From NCBI GenBank assembly GCA_964291485.2, contig OZ220224.1:186001-250000 (forward strand): a DNA stretch of 64,000 nucleotides, in the 5' to 3' direction. Both the position numbers and the translations under genes were made by a program. Shown here in pieces: positions 22,816 to 32,576 of the stretch. This DNA is from Kistimonas sp964291485. GTDB lineage: Bacteria; Pseudomonadota; Gammaproteobacteria; Pseudomonadales; Endozoicomonadaceae. The notes beneath the pieces were generated by a model that worked only from the letters and a program-made list of their open reading frames with translations, was not told the DNA's origin and searched no databases. Within the stretch, counting starts at the first letter, position 1. Each line of letters opens with the position of its first letter.

Positions 22816-24882
22816 CTATTTAAATAGATTTTTCAATTTATCCCCAAGTTCTTCACCCAGTTGGTCACCGAGTTTTTCCCGGAGTTTGTTATCCAGCTTT
22901 TGTTGTAGCTTTCCTTTCAATTCGCGTTCTGCCACCGTTGCAGCCAGCTCGGCCAGGCGTTGTTCATCAATACCACACAGGTCGCTGCCGCCAAGTTTGC
23001 CGCTGCAACGTACTGGCCAGGTGAGATCGGCGTATTTTTCATTGATGCGGCAGGCAGGTTCATCTTCTTCGGCTGTGCTACCGGTGACCGTAACGCCCAT
23101 GGAGTAATCAATACTCTGGTTAATCAGGTTGACGGTGCCGCCGCCACAGAGATTGAGCTGATCCATGGCGGCGCACAGATTGTTGTTGGTAGCTACACCG
23201 TCGCTGATATTGAACGTACCTTTGAGTGAGGTAAACCGTGTTTGGTCGGGCCAGTCGTCCTTGGTGATGGTTTTATTCCGGATTCTTGCAATACCACTGC
23301 AGACGGTTTTGTTCAGATTCATACCGTTGAGGGCGCCGTTATCTACATTAAACTTAACAACGCCGTTGAGGTGCTTGATCAGCTCGGCTTCGGTCAGACC
23401 GCTAGTCAGCAGGCGAATGCTGGCATTGGCTTTGCCGCTGACGGCCTGCATGTCTGGAACCGCCGCAGACAGGGCATGGAGATCAATGTCCTGAATCATA
23501 CTTTTTACTGATACTTGCGGGGTGCCATTCACATCAACCTTGCCTTCGCCATCAATGACTCCGTCATAGAAACCGGCATTCAGTTTATTGATCGACAGCA
23601 CGCCGTTATTGGCCTTGATGTTCAGCGTCGGTTTATCAAAATAGAATCCCCTGGCTGTCAGGCCTGAGAGTGACAACTTTCCATCAAGATTAAGCGGCTT
23701 CAGCAGTTCAACGGGAATGACTGGCGCATTCTCAGATGTTTTTGCCGGAGGCGGGTTCTGTTTAGTCGCTTTGTCATTGGTTTCTGATGGGGCTTGAGGT
23801 GTCACAGGCAGGTAATCGTCCAGCAGCAGGTCAGATCCTTTCAGGCTGAAGCGTAAGGCGTTGCTGTTGATGTCGGCAATGGTCACTTTTCCATTCAAAT
23901 CAAACGTATCCAATACCAGCTTGAGATCCTGAAGGCTGGCGCGATTATCGGCTGCGTTCACATTGGCGGTGAAGCTGACATTGGTCAGGGCCTTCTTACT
24001 ACCCATTTCAGGCAAGGGAAGCGCTAACTGCTGCAGGAAACGTTTCAGGTTGACCGGTTGAAGCGTGATATTTCCATCCAACTGGCTATCACTACCCTCA
24101 AGTCTGGCGGTAATGGTCAGTTCAACCGGTTCTTCCTGTTTTCCCGGGGTAATGGTCAGGGTCAGTTGATCGGCCTTAAAAGCGTGTTTTTTCAAATCCA
24201 GCATTAATGTGGCTTCAAGGTCGACGGCTGCATGCAATGGCGGTTCGCTGCTTTCCAGGGAAAAACCTGCATCAAGGTCAAAGGGTTTACCTGCTGCAAT
24301 AGCATCGGTTTGCAGGTGGGCGTTGTGGATTGCCAGTGACTCGCCAGTTTGTTGATCCTGATAATTCAGGTTGATCTGGCTGATATTAATGCTGGCAATG
24401 TTGAGACTCAGTGACTCTGCTGATTTCGTTGATGTTGAGGGCTGGGATTGGTCAGGCGTACTGGAAGTATCAGTCGCGCCGGAGTTTTTCTCCTGCTTGT
24501 CCCAGTTAGGTTTTCCCTGGGCGTCGCGTTCAAGGTTCAGGGTTAATCCGTCCAGCACCAGAGCCTGCATGTCAACGTGCTGGTGAAGGATGAGTGGCAT
24601 CACGGCGATGTGGATATCAGCCTGTTTGAGCGTTGCGAGCGGTTCATTCTTGACGTCGTCAACCTGGATGTCCTCAACACTCAGACCCAGCCGTGGGAAG
24701 AGCGACCAACTGATCGGACCGTTGAGATGTAAATCATAACCGGTGTTTTCAGCGACTGCAGAGCGAAGTTGCTCCCGGTAATCATCCGGGTTAATGACGA
24801 CGGGTAACAGCACCGCAGCAAGAATGATGAGTACGATCAGGCTGACAATAATGCCTGCCAGCCACTTGAGCAGTGTCTTCAT
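22816..24882 (-). CDS. AsmA family protein
   Basis: A 688-residue envelope protein. One membrane helix at residues 8-30 is followed by the AsmA start region (INPDDYREQLRSAVAENTGYDL). A Ser/Thr/Pro-rich linker near residues 140-160 and repeated beta-rich AsmA segments come next, ending in the conserved C-terminal AsmA region with several cysteines (residues 530-660). AsmA-like proteins belong to the inter-membrane lipid-transport superfamily that includes VPS13-like bridges. The start codon overlaps the stop of the FAD oxidoreductase gene by four bases (ATGA), so the two are translationally coupled. mutY follows after 168 bases. Confidence 0.92.
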   Translation of the reverse strand: MKTLLKWLAGIIVSLIVLIILAAVLLPVVINPDDYREQLRSAVAENTGYDLHLNGPISWSLFPRLGLSVEDIQVDDVKNEPLATLKQADIHIAVMPLILHQHVDMQALVLDGLTLNLERDAQGKPNWDKQEKNSGATDTSSTPDQSQPSTSTKSAESLSLNIASINISQINLNYQDQQTGESLAIHNAHLQTDAIAAGKPFDLDAGFSLESSEPPLHAAVDLEATLMLDLKKHAFKADQLTLTITPGKQEEPVELTITARLEGSDSQLDGNITLQPVNLKRFLQQLALPLPEMGSKKALTNVSFTANVNAADNRASLQDLKLVLDTFDLNGKVTIADINSNALRFSLKGSDLLLDDYLPVTPQAPSETNDKATKQNPPPAKTSENAPVIPVELLKPLNLDGKLSLSGLTARGFYFDKPTLNIKANNGVLSINKLNAGFYDGVIDGEGKVDVNGTPQVSVKSMIQDIDLHALSAAVPDMQAVSGKANASIRLLTSGLTEAELIKHLNGVVKFNVDNGALNGMNLNKTVCSGIARIRNKTITKDDWPDQTRFTSLKGTFNISDGVATNNNLCAAMDQLNLCGGGTVNLINQSIDYSMGVTVTGSTAEEDEPACRINEKYADLTWPVRCSGKLGGSDLCGIDEQRLAELAATVAERELKGKLQQKLDNKLREKLGDQLGEELGDKLKNLFK

Positions 24883-26018
24883 TGCAAGTGTTCCCTGGGA
24901 TCCTGTCCCTCTAACAGTGATTCAACATACCCGGCCAGTGCCAGGGAGGCGGTGAGTCCCGGTGACTCAATGCCGAAAAGATTGATCAGCCCCGGTAGCC
25001 CGTGAGTTTCATGGCCCTGGATGACAAAATCCCGGGGAGTTTCTCCGGCCTGTTGCAGTTTGGGGCGTATGCCGCTGTAGTCCGGTTGCAGCGCACCATC
25101 CGGTAGGGCAGGCCAATAGCGGCGTATGGCAGCATACCAGTTTTCCGGAGCCTCGGCAGGCACTTGGTAATTGACCGTATCGGTGTATAGCGTGTCTGGT
25201 CCGAATCGGATATTGCCTGCCATATCCACCGTGGCATGAATGCCTAGCCCGGTGGTGTTGTGTTCTGGTACTGGATAAACGAGATGGTGAAAGGGCTGGT
25301 GGCTGCCTTGCAGGGAATAATAGTGTCCCTTGCAGTAGTGGAGAGGCGGAATAGGGGCTCCGCTTGGTATATCTGCTGCAACATACTGAGCGCCGAGTCC
25401 GGCTGCATTGATCAGGTTGCGACTCTGGAACTGGTAAGTGTCACCATTGGTCATGGCTGTCACGAGAAAGCCATCCTGTTTGTTGTGACAGGTTACTGAG
25501 AGAACACGGGTGCCTGTAACCAATTCAGCCTCATTCTGTGTGGCTTCGGTTAACAGAGTCTGCATATAGGCATGGCTGTCGATGATTCCGGTGGAGGGGG
25601 AGAACAGCCCGGCTATACCGTTGATTGCCGCTTCCTTTTTCTGAAGTTCTTCCTGAAACAGCCACTGGAGATCCCTGACACCATTCGCTGTCGCCTGAGC
25701 ATGGATGTGTTCCAGTTGTCTGATTGCTTCGGACTCAGTGGCAACAATCAACTTACCGGTACGGCGACAGGGAATGCTGTGCTGTTCACAATAGTCATAG
25801 AGCAACCTTTTGCCATGTACACAGAGAGAAGCCTTGAGTGATCCTGAAGGATAGTAGATACCGGCATGGATCACCTCACTGTTACGGCTACTGGTCTCTT
25901 CACCGATATGGTCATGCTGTTCCAGCAGAAACAAGGATTTTCCTGGGCGAGCCAGCTGTCTGGCAATGGCAAGGCCGATTACACCCGCGCCGATAATGAC
26001 GGTGTCAACTTTCTCCAT
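24879..26018 (-). CDS. FAD-dependent oxidoreductase, L-2-hydroxyglutarate dehydrogenase-like
   Basis: A 379-residue flavoenzyme of the DAO family. The dinucleotide-binding GAGVIG motif is at residues 10-15, followed by ETSSRNSEVIHAGIYYP, typical of L2HGDH/LhgO-type proteins. The C-terminal GLINLFGIESPGLTASLALA segment closes the FAD domain. It probably oxidises a 2-hydroxy acid and passes electrons to the quinone pool, but the substrate is inferred from family resemblance only. The gene overlaps asmA by four bases. Confidence 0.85.
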   Translation of the reverse strand: MEKVDTVIIGAGVIGLAIARQLARPGKSLFLLEQHDHIGEETSSRNSEVIHAGIYYPSGSLKASLCVHGKRLLYDYCEQHSIPCRRTGKLIVATESEAIRQLEHIHAQATANGVRDLQWLFQEELQKKEAAINGIAGLFSPSTGIIDSHAYMQTLLTEATQNEAELVTGTRVLSVTCHNKQDGFLVTAMTNGDTYQFQSRNLINAAGLGAQYVAADIPSGAPIPPLHYCKGHYYSLQGSHQPFHHLVYPVPEHNTTGLGIHATVDMAGNIRFGPDTLYTDTVNYQVPAEAPENWYAAIRRYWPALPDGALQPDYSGIRPKLQQAGETPRDFVIQGHETHGLPGLINLFGIESPGLTASLALAGYVESLLEGQDPREHLQ

Positions 26019-26204
26019 AATGCTGTTTTAGCCGGTTATCCATAGTTTCACGGTTGTGATCCTAACACCTGGTTCTGGTTGTTGCAGGGTATTTGGCGGC
26101 TGTTCTGACGGTTCCTGTCTACACTCAAGGGCGCTGCTCAAACGTTGGTTACTGCTGCCTTGATATCTAAACCCTCTCGCCCTGTTTCTTTCCGGAGAAG
26201 TCCC

Positions 26205-27116
26205 GTGTCTAAAGTTGATGGTTTGCGCGTGTTTCGCCGACTGGCTGGATTCTGTCTGCTGTTGGGAATGGCCTGCGCAGTTCAGGCAGAAGATTATTCA
26301 GAAGATACCCGGAAGTATGATCACCTGTGGATGAACTGGCACCTGTACCGGGGAATTGACCAGCGAGGTGGACCCTACAAGTTTGATGATACTTACTTTG
26401 AGATTGAGTTTGGCGGTCGTTCAGGGATTGTCGCCATTTACGGGTATGTGGATATTCTCGATATTCTGGGCAGTTCCCACAGCGACAAGAATAAACAGGA
26501 TAATTTCTTCGCCAAGGTGTCACCGCGTATATCGCTGGATGGTCTGTTCAGGAAAGACCTGGCTATTGGCCCTATTGTAGAGTGGTACCTTTCCTTCACG
26601 CTCAATGCGATGGATGGGGACAAATATGAACTGGATGCAGACAATAAGGTGGTTGATAAAAACGGCGGAGGCCAGAACCTGTGGGTTGGTTTTGGGGCCG
26701 ATGTGATGGTGCCGTGGCTGGGCAAGACCGGTGTGGATTTTTACAAACGCTACGTGTACGACAATTATGGCGCATCCAATGAACGGTCATGGGATGGTTA
26801 TGTTCTGCATGCCAACTGGTTTAAGCCACTAAAAACGTTAGATGGTGATCGGATGATTGCCTTCCAGGGTTACTTTGACTGGGAGTTCGACAGCAAAATT
26901 CCCAAGAAAGAAAATGCCTTCGAGAAAGCCTACCGAACGGATGATTCCTTCCAGGCTTACCTGGGCCTCTGGTATCACGACAAACATTGGGGAGCAGGTT
27001 ATGGCGCCAAGCTCTATCACCACATGACACAGTGGAAAAATGGTGAAGTGCTGAATGGCAAGAAAACCGATTCCAACGGTGTGGGGCACTACTTCAATGT
27101 TTTCTATCGGTTCTAG
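26205..27116 (+). CDS. Tsx/OmpK-like outer membrane channel
   Basis: A 303-residue outer membrane protein. A signal peptide ends at VQA-EDYSED, and the mature part is a series of aromatic amphipathic strands with the terminal residues VFYRF, as expected for a nucleoside-specific channel-forming (Tsx) or OmpK barrel. I chose the GTG at 26205 because GGAGAAG lies 6 bases upstream; a TTG 20 codons earlier is in frame but would lengthen the signal peptide unnaturally. The TAG stop at 27114-27116 shares bases with the stop of the convergent SPOR gene. Confidence 0.85.
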   Translation: MSKVDGLRVFRRLAGFCLLLGMACAVQAEDYSEDTRKYDHLWMNWHLYRGIDQRGGPYKFDDTYFEIEFGGRSGIVAIYGYVDILDILGSSHSDKNKQDNFFAKVSPRISLDGLFRKDLAIGPIVEWYLSFTLNAMDGDKYELDADNKVVDKNGGGQNLWVGFGADVMVPWLGKTGVDFYKRYVYDNYGASNERSWDGYVLHANWFKPLKTLDGDRMIAFQGYFDWEFDSKIPKKENAFEKAYRTDDSFQAYLGLWYHDKHWGAGYGAKLYHHMTQWKNGEVLNGKKTDSNGVGHYFNVFYRF

Positions 27117-30100
27117 GAACCGATAGCGTTGCGAAGACTGGCGACAGAACGGGTCCAGGGGTTCAGCTTGTTCGCCAGTTCCCGCATACCGGGTTTTTGC
27201 AATGCCTGTTGTGCTGCCCGGCTATTGGGATATTGTCCCTGAACCAGCACATACCAGTCACGGTCATTGCGGCGGAAGCGGACGGTGACGGCGTCGTTCA
27301 GTTCCGGGTAGCGGAATTGCAGGTCTGCGAGAACATTGGGTTTGTTGGCTGCCAGCCACTGAATGGTGTAAGTGCCGTCAGGCGCCTGCATCAGTTGGCG
27401 GATCGAGTCATCCATGGGAATGCTCATGTGTGAGAACACCGCCTGAGGCAGGGGACGGCTGTTCCTGATGCTGGCCATAGGACGGGTGACCGGACGCAGG
27501 TCATTGGCCAGCATGGCCATACGTGGCTGGCGCAGGGCGTCCATGGCGGTCAGGTTATCCCGGTAACGACCTTGAACCAGGGCATAGCTGCTGCCGCCCC
27601 GACGCGGAATTTCAATTGCATCCGCACCTGACAGCTGTGGATAACGCGCCTGAATTTCACGAATTTCACCCGCGGTCTGGGCGATGGCCCACTGAATGGT
27701 GTAGTCCCCCTGGGGTAATGCTGCCGGTGCCTGTCCAACGTCTGGTGTTGTATGAGCCGTGTTGGGTATGACCAGATCCAGCTTGTGAATGCCGGCCAGT
27801 GAGCGTGTCCAGGGATTCAGTGCCCGGGCAATATGTTTCCAGGGCTCCTGATTCAGTAACTGGCTGGCACTGTGTTTATTGGGATAAATGCCAGTCAGCA
27901 GGATGTGCCATGTCTGACCCTGTCGGTGGAATCGTACAACGCTCGCATCGCGCAATGCGGGGAATCGTTGCTGCAAACGCATAATCTTGGCGGGCTGTGT
28001 GGTAGCAAGCCATTGGATAGTCAGGTGATTCCTGGGCGCCTTGAGGAATTGATCCAGAGGGGCTGGACCGGTTGCAGCCGGTTGCTGGTTAAAACTGACC
28101 GGCTGTACGGCGCCTCCGCTATAAGGATTGCTTGCGTAAGCATTCTGTGTGGATGACTGTCTGTTGTTCGGGCTATTGCCGGTAAAACGGTTATAGGCAC
28201 TGTCAGCGGGCTGTCTGTAATGATCATTAGCCGGTTGCTGCGGTGCGTTGGATTGATAGGGCGACTGTATTGGATCCGGTTCTGCGGTTTTCTGCCGGAA
28301 ACGCTCTATCGAGTTGACAGGCGTTGAGGGTTGTTTCGGTTTTATTTTGCTTTCCGGGGCAGACTGTTTTGCCTCTGGCGCACTGGAGGCCAGTTTGAAA
28401 ATGTCGTTAGGCGATATGGGCGGTGGCCGGTTGAATTGCTGCATCCGCGAGTAGGCGTTGTCCGGCTTCTGTTTGGGAATATCCTCTGCCGCTGCCTGAG
28501 GCCATGATGGCTCCGTGCTGTATTTAGGCAGTGACGGCGCTAGCCGTTCATCAGCCCGGTAGCGATAAGGTTGCTGCGCTACCTGTTGTTGAACGTTTTG
28601 TTGAGGCGCTGGTGTCTGGCGCGGTGCGGGCGCATAGGTTGCCACCGGCTGCCCTGTCAGTGACCAGCTGGTCTGTCCACTAGCTAAAGTGTTGTTTGGC
28701 TGAGCCTGAATGGATGGCTGATAGTTTCCTGCAGACTGTGGTGGTGCCATCGTTGAGCTTTCACCACTCTTGTAACTGTAATAAGGCTGTTGAGGCTGCT
28801 GCTCACCCATACCTGGCACATTGACGTTTCTTGGATCACTGCGACGCTGTGGCGCGGATGCAAGGGGATGTTCTGCCTTTGGAGGAAGCGTGTTGTGAGG
28901 CGCATAACGCCAGCGGTCAGGCGGCATGTCCATGCCGTAAGGCATACGGCGCTGAGGCTGACTCGCAACACTGGGTCTAACGGCTCGTGCTTCCCGTTCA
29001 GCGGGTGTTACTTCAACATCAGGTAGCGGTGGCAACGGCTGGGATATCGTCCGGGTGGTTGCATAGGCTGGTGCTGCTGCGGGTTCAGGCATGGGTTCCG
29101 GTGTCGGGACATATCCCTGGGGAACCGGAGGCTGCCCGGTAGCCTGCCTGACCAGCAGTTGTCCGCCAACGCCGATAGGCTTGGGAGGTGATACCGGTTG
29201 AGGCTGTGCGACTTGTGCTGGTTGTGCTGGCGGTTCTACTGGCTGGGACTGTTGTTGTGCCAGTTGCTTCGCCACCGTATAGGGATTCCGGACAATCGGT
29301 GCGGATTGCACCATACCGGGTGGCAGCAGAGAATCCGGTGATGTGATGGTTTTTTGTGGGAAGGCCGGGCCGGGTTGCAGACCGGAAAGAATGCCTGACG
29401 TTTCGACATCATTATCCCGCGCGGCCAGGGCCAGTTCATGGTCGTGATCATGCGATTCTGTCAGGGACGAGCGGGCAGTTGCCTTATCCAGCCATTGGTC
29501 GGCGGATAAATCCTGCTCGCCGGATTTAGCCGCTTTCTTCTGTTCTTCGTAGGTTTCCCGCGAATTATCGACAAGGTTGTGTAGTAGCCGGGTATCGTCC
29601 AGGTGGCTGACGGCGTCAGGTTCTTCTGCTTCTTTCCAGGAAGAACGTTTCTTTGCTCGTTTCAGCCATTGTGAAAGAAGGATGGAATTCTGGACTTCAT
29701 CTTCCGAGATTTCTCCCGCAGACGGTGCGGGTAGATCCGGCTCTGGCACCAGGTTTTGATCTTCCGGCCAGGACGATGCAGTGGTTAACCGATCCACCCA
29801 GTCCTGCTCAGCCAGGCTGCGCATGGGATGTTCTTCATATTTTTTAAGCGCAAGAATCTTTTCTGTCGGGTCAACGGCCGGATGCCGTGGGTTGGTTTCT
29901 TTTAGTGTCAGGTTGGCGAGTGAATTAGCAATCTCAGACCGAAGTTCCTTCACTTCCGCCAATGTTAGGGTATAAGGCTGCCCGGGGCCTGGGCTGCAGC
30001 GCCAGTCCTCATTGATGGTGGACATACACTGCCAGGCGGCGGTGTAGCCAACGGGGGATGACAGGGCTAAAACAGGCGAGACGTATCCACTGCCGCCTAC

Positions 30101-30157
30101 GGCAGCCACCACACTGATGCTCAGCAGTGTTGGTAACGGGAACGTGCGTCCTTTCAT
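27113..30157 (-). CDS. Large secreted protein with three C-terminal SPOR-like repeats
   Basis: A 1014-residue protein. A signal peptide occupies residues 1-31, and a short cysteine-containing region follows. Residues about 250-700 are low-complexity, dominated by Gln, Pro, Ser and Ala. The C-terminus holds three related repeats of about 112 residues, starting near residues 703, 816 and 928. Each begins with an (L/Y)TIQW strand, contains YP-L or FP-L and a QG-Y or TG-Y motif, and the first and last end in NPWTRS. This resembles SPOR domains, which bind denuded peptidoglycan at division sites, as in DamX or FtsN. A peptidoglycan-associated role is inferred. The gene is convergent with the Tsx-like gene, their stops sharing CTAG. 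Confidence 0.75.
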   Translation of the reverse strand: MKGRTFPLPTLLSISVVAAVGGSGYVSPVLALSSPVGYTAAWQCMSTINEDWRCSPGPGQPYTLTLAEVKELRSEIANSLANLTLKETNPRHPAVDPTEKILALKKYEEHPMRSLAEQDWVDRLTTASSWPEDQNLVPEPDLPAPSAGEISEDEVQNSILLSQWLKRAKKRSSWKEAEEPDAVSHLDDTRLLHNLVDNSRETYEEQKKAAKSGEQDLSADQWLDKATARSSLTESHDHDHELALAARDNDVETSGILSGLQPGPAFPQKTITSPDSLLPPGMVQSAPIVRNPYTVAKQLAQQQSQPVEPPAQPAQVAQPQPVSPPKPIGVGGQLLVRQATGQPPVPQGYVPTPEPMPEPAAAPAYATTRTISQPLPPLPDVEVTPAEREARAVRPSVASQPQRRMPYGMDMPPDRWRYAPHNTLPPKAEHPLASAPQRRSDPRNVNVPGMGEQQPQQPYYSYKSGESSTMAPPQSAGNYQPSIQAQPNNTLASGQTSWSLTGQPVATYAPAPRQTPAPQQNVQQQVAQQPYRYRADERLAPSLPKYSTEPSWPQAAAEDIPKQKPDNAYSRMQQFNRPPPISPNDIFKLASSAPEAKQSAPESKIKPKQPSTPVNSIERFRQKTAEPDPIQSPYQSNAPQQPANDHYRQPADSAYNRFTGNSPNNRQSSTQNAYASNPYSGGAVQPVSFNQQPAATGPAPLDQFLKAPRNHLTIQWLATTQPAKIMRLQQRFPALRDASVVRFHRQGQTWHILLTGIYPNKHSASQLLNQEPWKHIARALNPWTRSLAGIHKLDLVIPNTAHTTPDVGQAPAALPQGDYTIQWAIAQTAGEIREIQARYPQLSGADAIEIPRRGGSSYALVQGRYRDNLTAMDALRQPRMAMLANDLRPVTRPMASIRNSRPLPQAVFSHMSIPMDDSIRQLMQAPDGTYTIQWLAANKPNVLADLQFRYPELNDAVTVRFRRNDRDWYVLVQGQYPNSRAAQQALQKPGMRELANKLNPWTRSVASLRNAIGS

Positions 30158-30344
30158 TGTGTTATTCCGGTGTCGACTCTTTTAAGTTATCTGATTGGTG
30201 GGTGATTGCAAGCCCGCGCCAGCCCTGCTGCCATGGTGCTTCGGGCGTGTTATGCACAGGAAATAACAAAAACCACTTTATATGCAGTGTTTTTCGTATT
30301 GCACACTATGCTTGCCTGGTTTGTAAAAATTTGAGGTCGGGCAA

Positions 30345-30599
30345 ATGGCGTATGGAGAATTGCAGTTGAAAGGACGTGCACTGACGTCCGAACTGGTAAA
30401 GCTGATGGGGACCCTGTCGTCAGAACTTGGAGCTGCGCCGGCTTCTCGGGAGTTATTTCATATTACTGAGGAACTCCATTACCAGACGTTGAAGCTGGAA
30501 CGTCTGGCGCGGGAGTTGTTGACGCTTAGCGATGTCACTGGGCGATCTTGTCGACAGGCCCATGATGAAAATCTGGATGAAATCATGGGCTGCTGGTAA
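30345..30599 (+). CDS. Small conserved-looking hypothetical protein
   Basis: An 84-residue, mostly helical soluble protein that I do not recognise. It has no signal peptide or membrane helix. Several leucine-rich amphipathic stretches (ELVKLMGTLSSEL, LKLERLARELLTL) suggest a short helical bundle or coiled coil. The ATG at 30345 has GAGG upstream. It is divergent from the SPOR-repeat gene and convergent with the PanZ-like gene, 7 bases separating the stops. Confidence 0.6.
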   Translation: MAYGELQLKGRALTSELVKLMGTLSSELGAAPASRELFHITEELHYQTLKLERLARELLTLSDVTGRSCRQAHDENLDEIMGCW

Positions 30600-30606
30600 G
30601 CGACGA

Positions 30607-31011
30607 TTAGAGCTGTGCCTTTAACCAGGTTGGCAGTGTGGATGGTTGCAGGTCTTTGGGTATTGCACAGTGCAGGGCGCGGTTTTGTTCTTCGGCTAAC
30701 TGGTGCAGCACGTTCATGATCCGTCTTCCCACGCCCCGGTTACGGGTTACTTTTCTAACGCACAAATAGTTGGAGGTCAGGGCATGCGTCGTTTCTTTTA
30801 TGACGACGGCGCCAAGCAGTCGGTCATTAAAACGGGCTCCATACAGTTGTGTATTGGCATCCGGACGCAGGGTTGTGAGCAGGGCCGTGATGTCATTTAT
30901 ATCGCAGGATTCCGGCAACAGTCCGTCAGGTGCATCCTGATAAATTTTCTGCAAGTCATTGAGGTCGCTGGCTGTGGGTTGTGCCGGGAGGACTTCGAGC
31001 AGAATGGGCAT
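30607..31011 (-). CDS. PanZ-like GNAT protein (aspartate decarboxylase maturation)
   Basis: A 134-residue GNAT-fold protein. The segments LQKIYQDAPDGLL, QLYGARFNDRLLGAVV and CVRKVTRNRGVGRRIMNVL closely resemble E. coli PanZ (PanM), which binds acetyl-CoA and promotes self-cleavage of PanD in pantothenate synthesis. The RNRGVG motif is the acetyl-CoA pyrophosphate loop. The ATG at 31011 was chosen; an in-frame GTG 7 codons upstream has no ribosome site. No pan genes are nearby. Confidence 0.75.
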   Translation of the reverse strand: MPILLEVLPAQPTASDLNDLQKIYQDAPDGLLPESCDINDITALLTTLRPDANTQLYGARFNDRLLGAVVIKETTHALTSNYLCVRKVTRNRGVGRRIMNVLHQLAEEQNRALHCAIPKDLQPSTLPTWLKAQL

Positions 31012-31105
31012 GAGGACAGTACCTGAAAACACGATCTATGAAAGGAGAGAGGAATAATACGGCTGGCGCGGCTGATCGCAAGTCTGCATTGGCAACAAGG
31101 AATTC

Positions 31106-31134
31106 GTGTCACGTCCTGCACAAGACTATATAAT
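31106..31134 (+). promoter_or_regulatory. Probable promoter of the his operon
   Basis: A perfect -10 box TATAAT at 31129-31134, with a partial -35 box GTGTCA at 31106-31111 and a 17-base spacer, lies about 100 bases upstream of hisB. Confidence 0.5.
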
Positions 31135-31231
31135 GCCCCCACCAGAATAACTCAAACGCCCCAGAGGCCTGTTGCTGATGGCTGTTTTTTACCGTGACAG
31201 CCGGCGACAGTTATCCCAAACGGAGCAGATT

Positions 31232-31825
31232 ATGGCTGACCGTAAGGCCACCGTTGAGCGCAATACGCTTGAAACCCGCATCCGGGCAGAAATCAACCTG
31301 GATGGAGACGGGCAGGCTGCTTTCGATACCGGTATTCCCTTCCTAGAACACATGCTCGACCAGATTGCCCGGCATGGTCTGATTGACCTCAATGTCCGGT
31401 GTGAAGGCGACACGCACATTGATGACCACCATTCCGTCGAAGATATCGGCATTACCCTTGGGCAGGCCTTCGCCAAAGCGGTGGGAGATAAAAAAGGAAT
31501 CAACCGTTACGGTCATGCTTATGTGCCGCTGGATGAAGCACTGTCCCGCGTAGTGATCGATTTCTCTGGTCGTCCCGGCCTGGAATTTAATGTGGACTAT
31601 ACCCGCGCAGTGGTGGGTGGTTTCGATGTGGATCTGTTCCGTGAATTCTTCCAGGGCTTCGTAAACCATGCCCAGGTGACGTTGCATGTGGATAACCTGC
31701 GCGGCATGAATACCCATCACCAGATCGAGACGGTTTTCAAGGCGTTTGGTCGAGCCCTGCGCATGGCGCTGACGGCTGACCCCCGCATGGCGGACCAGAT
31801 GCCGTCGACCAAAGGCTGCCTGTAA
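31232..31825 (+). CDS. hisB: Imidazoleglycerol-phosphate dehydratase HisB
   Basis: A 197-residue single-domain HisB. It contains the metal-ligand histidine motifs FLEHMLDQIARHG, DDHHSVEDIGI and NTHHQIETVFKAFGRAL, the last with DPR nearby. It converts imidazole glycerol phosphate to imidazole acetol phosphate in histidine synthesis. The start at 31232 follows GGAG; 20 additional in-frame codons upstream are not part of the family. It lacks the fused phosphatase domain of E. coli HisB, as is usual in Pseudomonas-type bacteria. hisH, hisA and hisF follow in the same direction. Confidence 0.97.
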   Translation: MADRKATVERNTLETRIRAEINLDGDGQAAFDTGIPFLEHMLDQIARHGLIDLNVRCEGDTHIDDHHSVEDIGITLGQAFAKAVGDKKGINRYGHAYVPLDEALSRVVIDFSGRPGLEFNVDYTRAVVGGFDVDLFREFFQGFVNHAQVTLHVDNLRGMNTHHQIETVFKAFGRALRMALTADPRMADQMPSTKGCL

Positions 31826-31861
31826 TACCGTGCAGGACAAACGGTTATCAATGGAGAACGC

Positions 31862-32500
31862 ATGAAGACAGTAGCGGTCATTGATTATGGCATGGGTAAC
31901 CTGCACTCGGCGGCCAAGGCGCTGGAGCATGTGGCACCGGATGGGATGCGGGTTGTAGTCACTGCGTCACCGGACGTGATTCTGGAAGCGGACCGGGTGG
32001 TGCTTCCCGGTGTCGGCGCCATTCGCGATTGTATGGCAGAGATTCGCCGGCAGGGTGTCGACAAACTGGTGCAACAGGTAGTGCAGAACCGGCCTCTGCT
32101 GGGTATTTGTGTCGGCATGCAGGTGTTGTTGGAGCACAGTGAAGAGAATGGCGGTGTGGAGGGCATTGGCCTGATACCGGGCAATGTGAAGTTCTTCGGT
32201 CGTGATCTGCAGGAAAACGGCGAGAAACTGAAAGTGCCGCATATGGGCTGGAGCCAAGTGAGTCAGACTCTGGATCATCCACTCTGGTCCGGCATTGACG
32301 ATGACAGCCGCTTCTACTTTGTCCACAGCTATTATGTCACGGCGGATAATACTGGCGATGTGGCCGGCCACTGCCATTATGGTCAGACCTTTGATGCAGT
32401 GCTGGCGCGGGATAACCTGTTTGCCGTGCAGTTCCATCCTGAAAAAAGTGCGGACGATGGGCTTGCGCTGCTGGGTAATTTCCTGCGCTGGAATCCGTAA
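31862..32500 (+). CDS. hisH: Imidazole glycerol phosphate synthase glutaminase subunit HisH
   Basis: A 212-residue class I glutamine amidotransferase. The nucleophile cysteine is in LLGICVGMQ, and the His-Glu pair of the triad in FAVQFHPEKS. It supplies ammonia to HisF, encoded two genes downstream. A GGAGA ribosome site precedes the ATG; the gap from hisB is 36 bases. Confidence 0.97.
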   Translation: MKTVAVIDYGMGNLHSAAKALEHVAPDGMRVVVTASPDVILEADRVVLPGVGAIRDCMAEIRRQGVDKLVQQVVQNRPLLGICVGMQVLLEHSEENGGVEGIGLIPGNVKFFGRDLQENGEKLKVPHMGWSQVSQTLDHPLWSGIDDDSRFYFVHSYYVTADNTGDVAGHCHYGQTFDAVLARDNLFAVQFHPEKSADDGLALLGNFLRWNP

Positions 32501-32576
32501 ACCTGAATGAATACGCGTTGTGCAACGCTGTGTTGTTGAGATACCAAAAGAAGTATCAGGGAGTTAATCACGTTCC

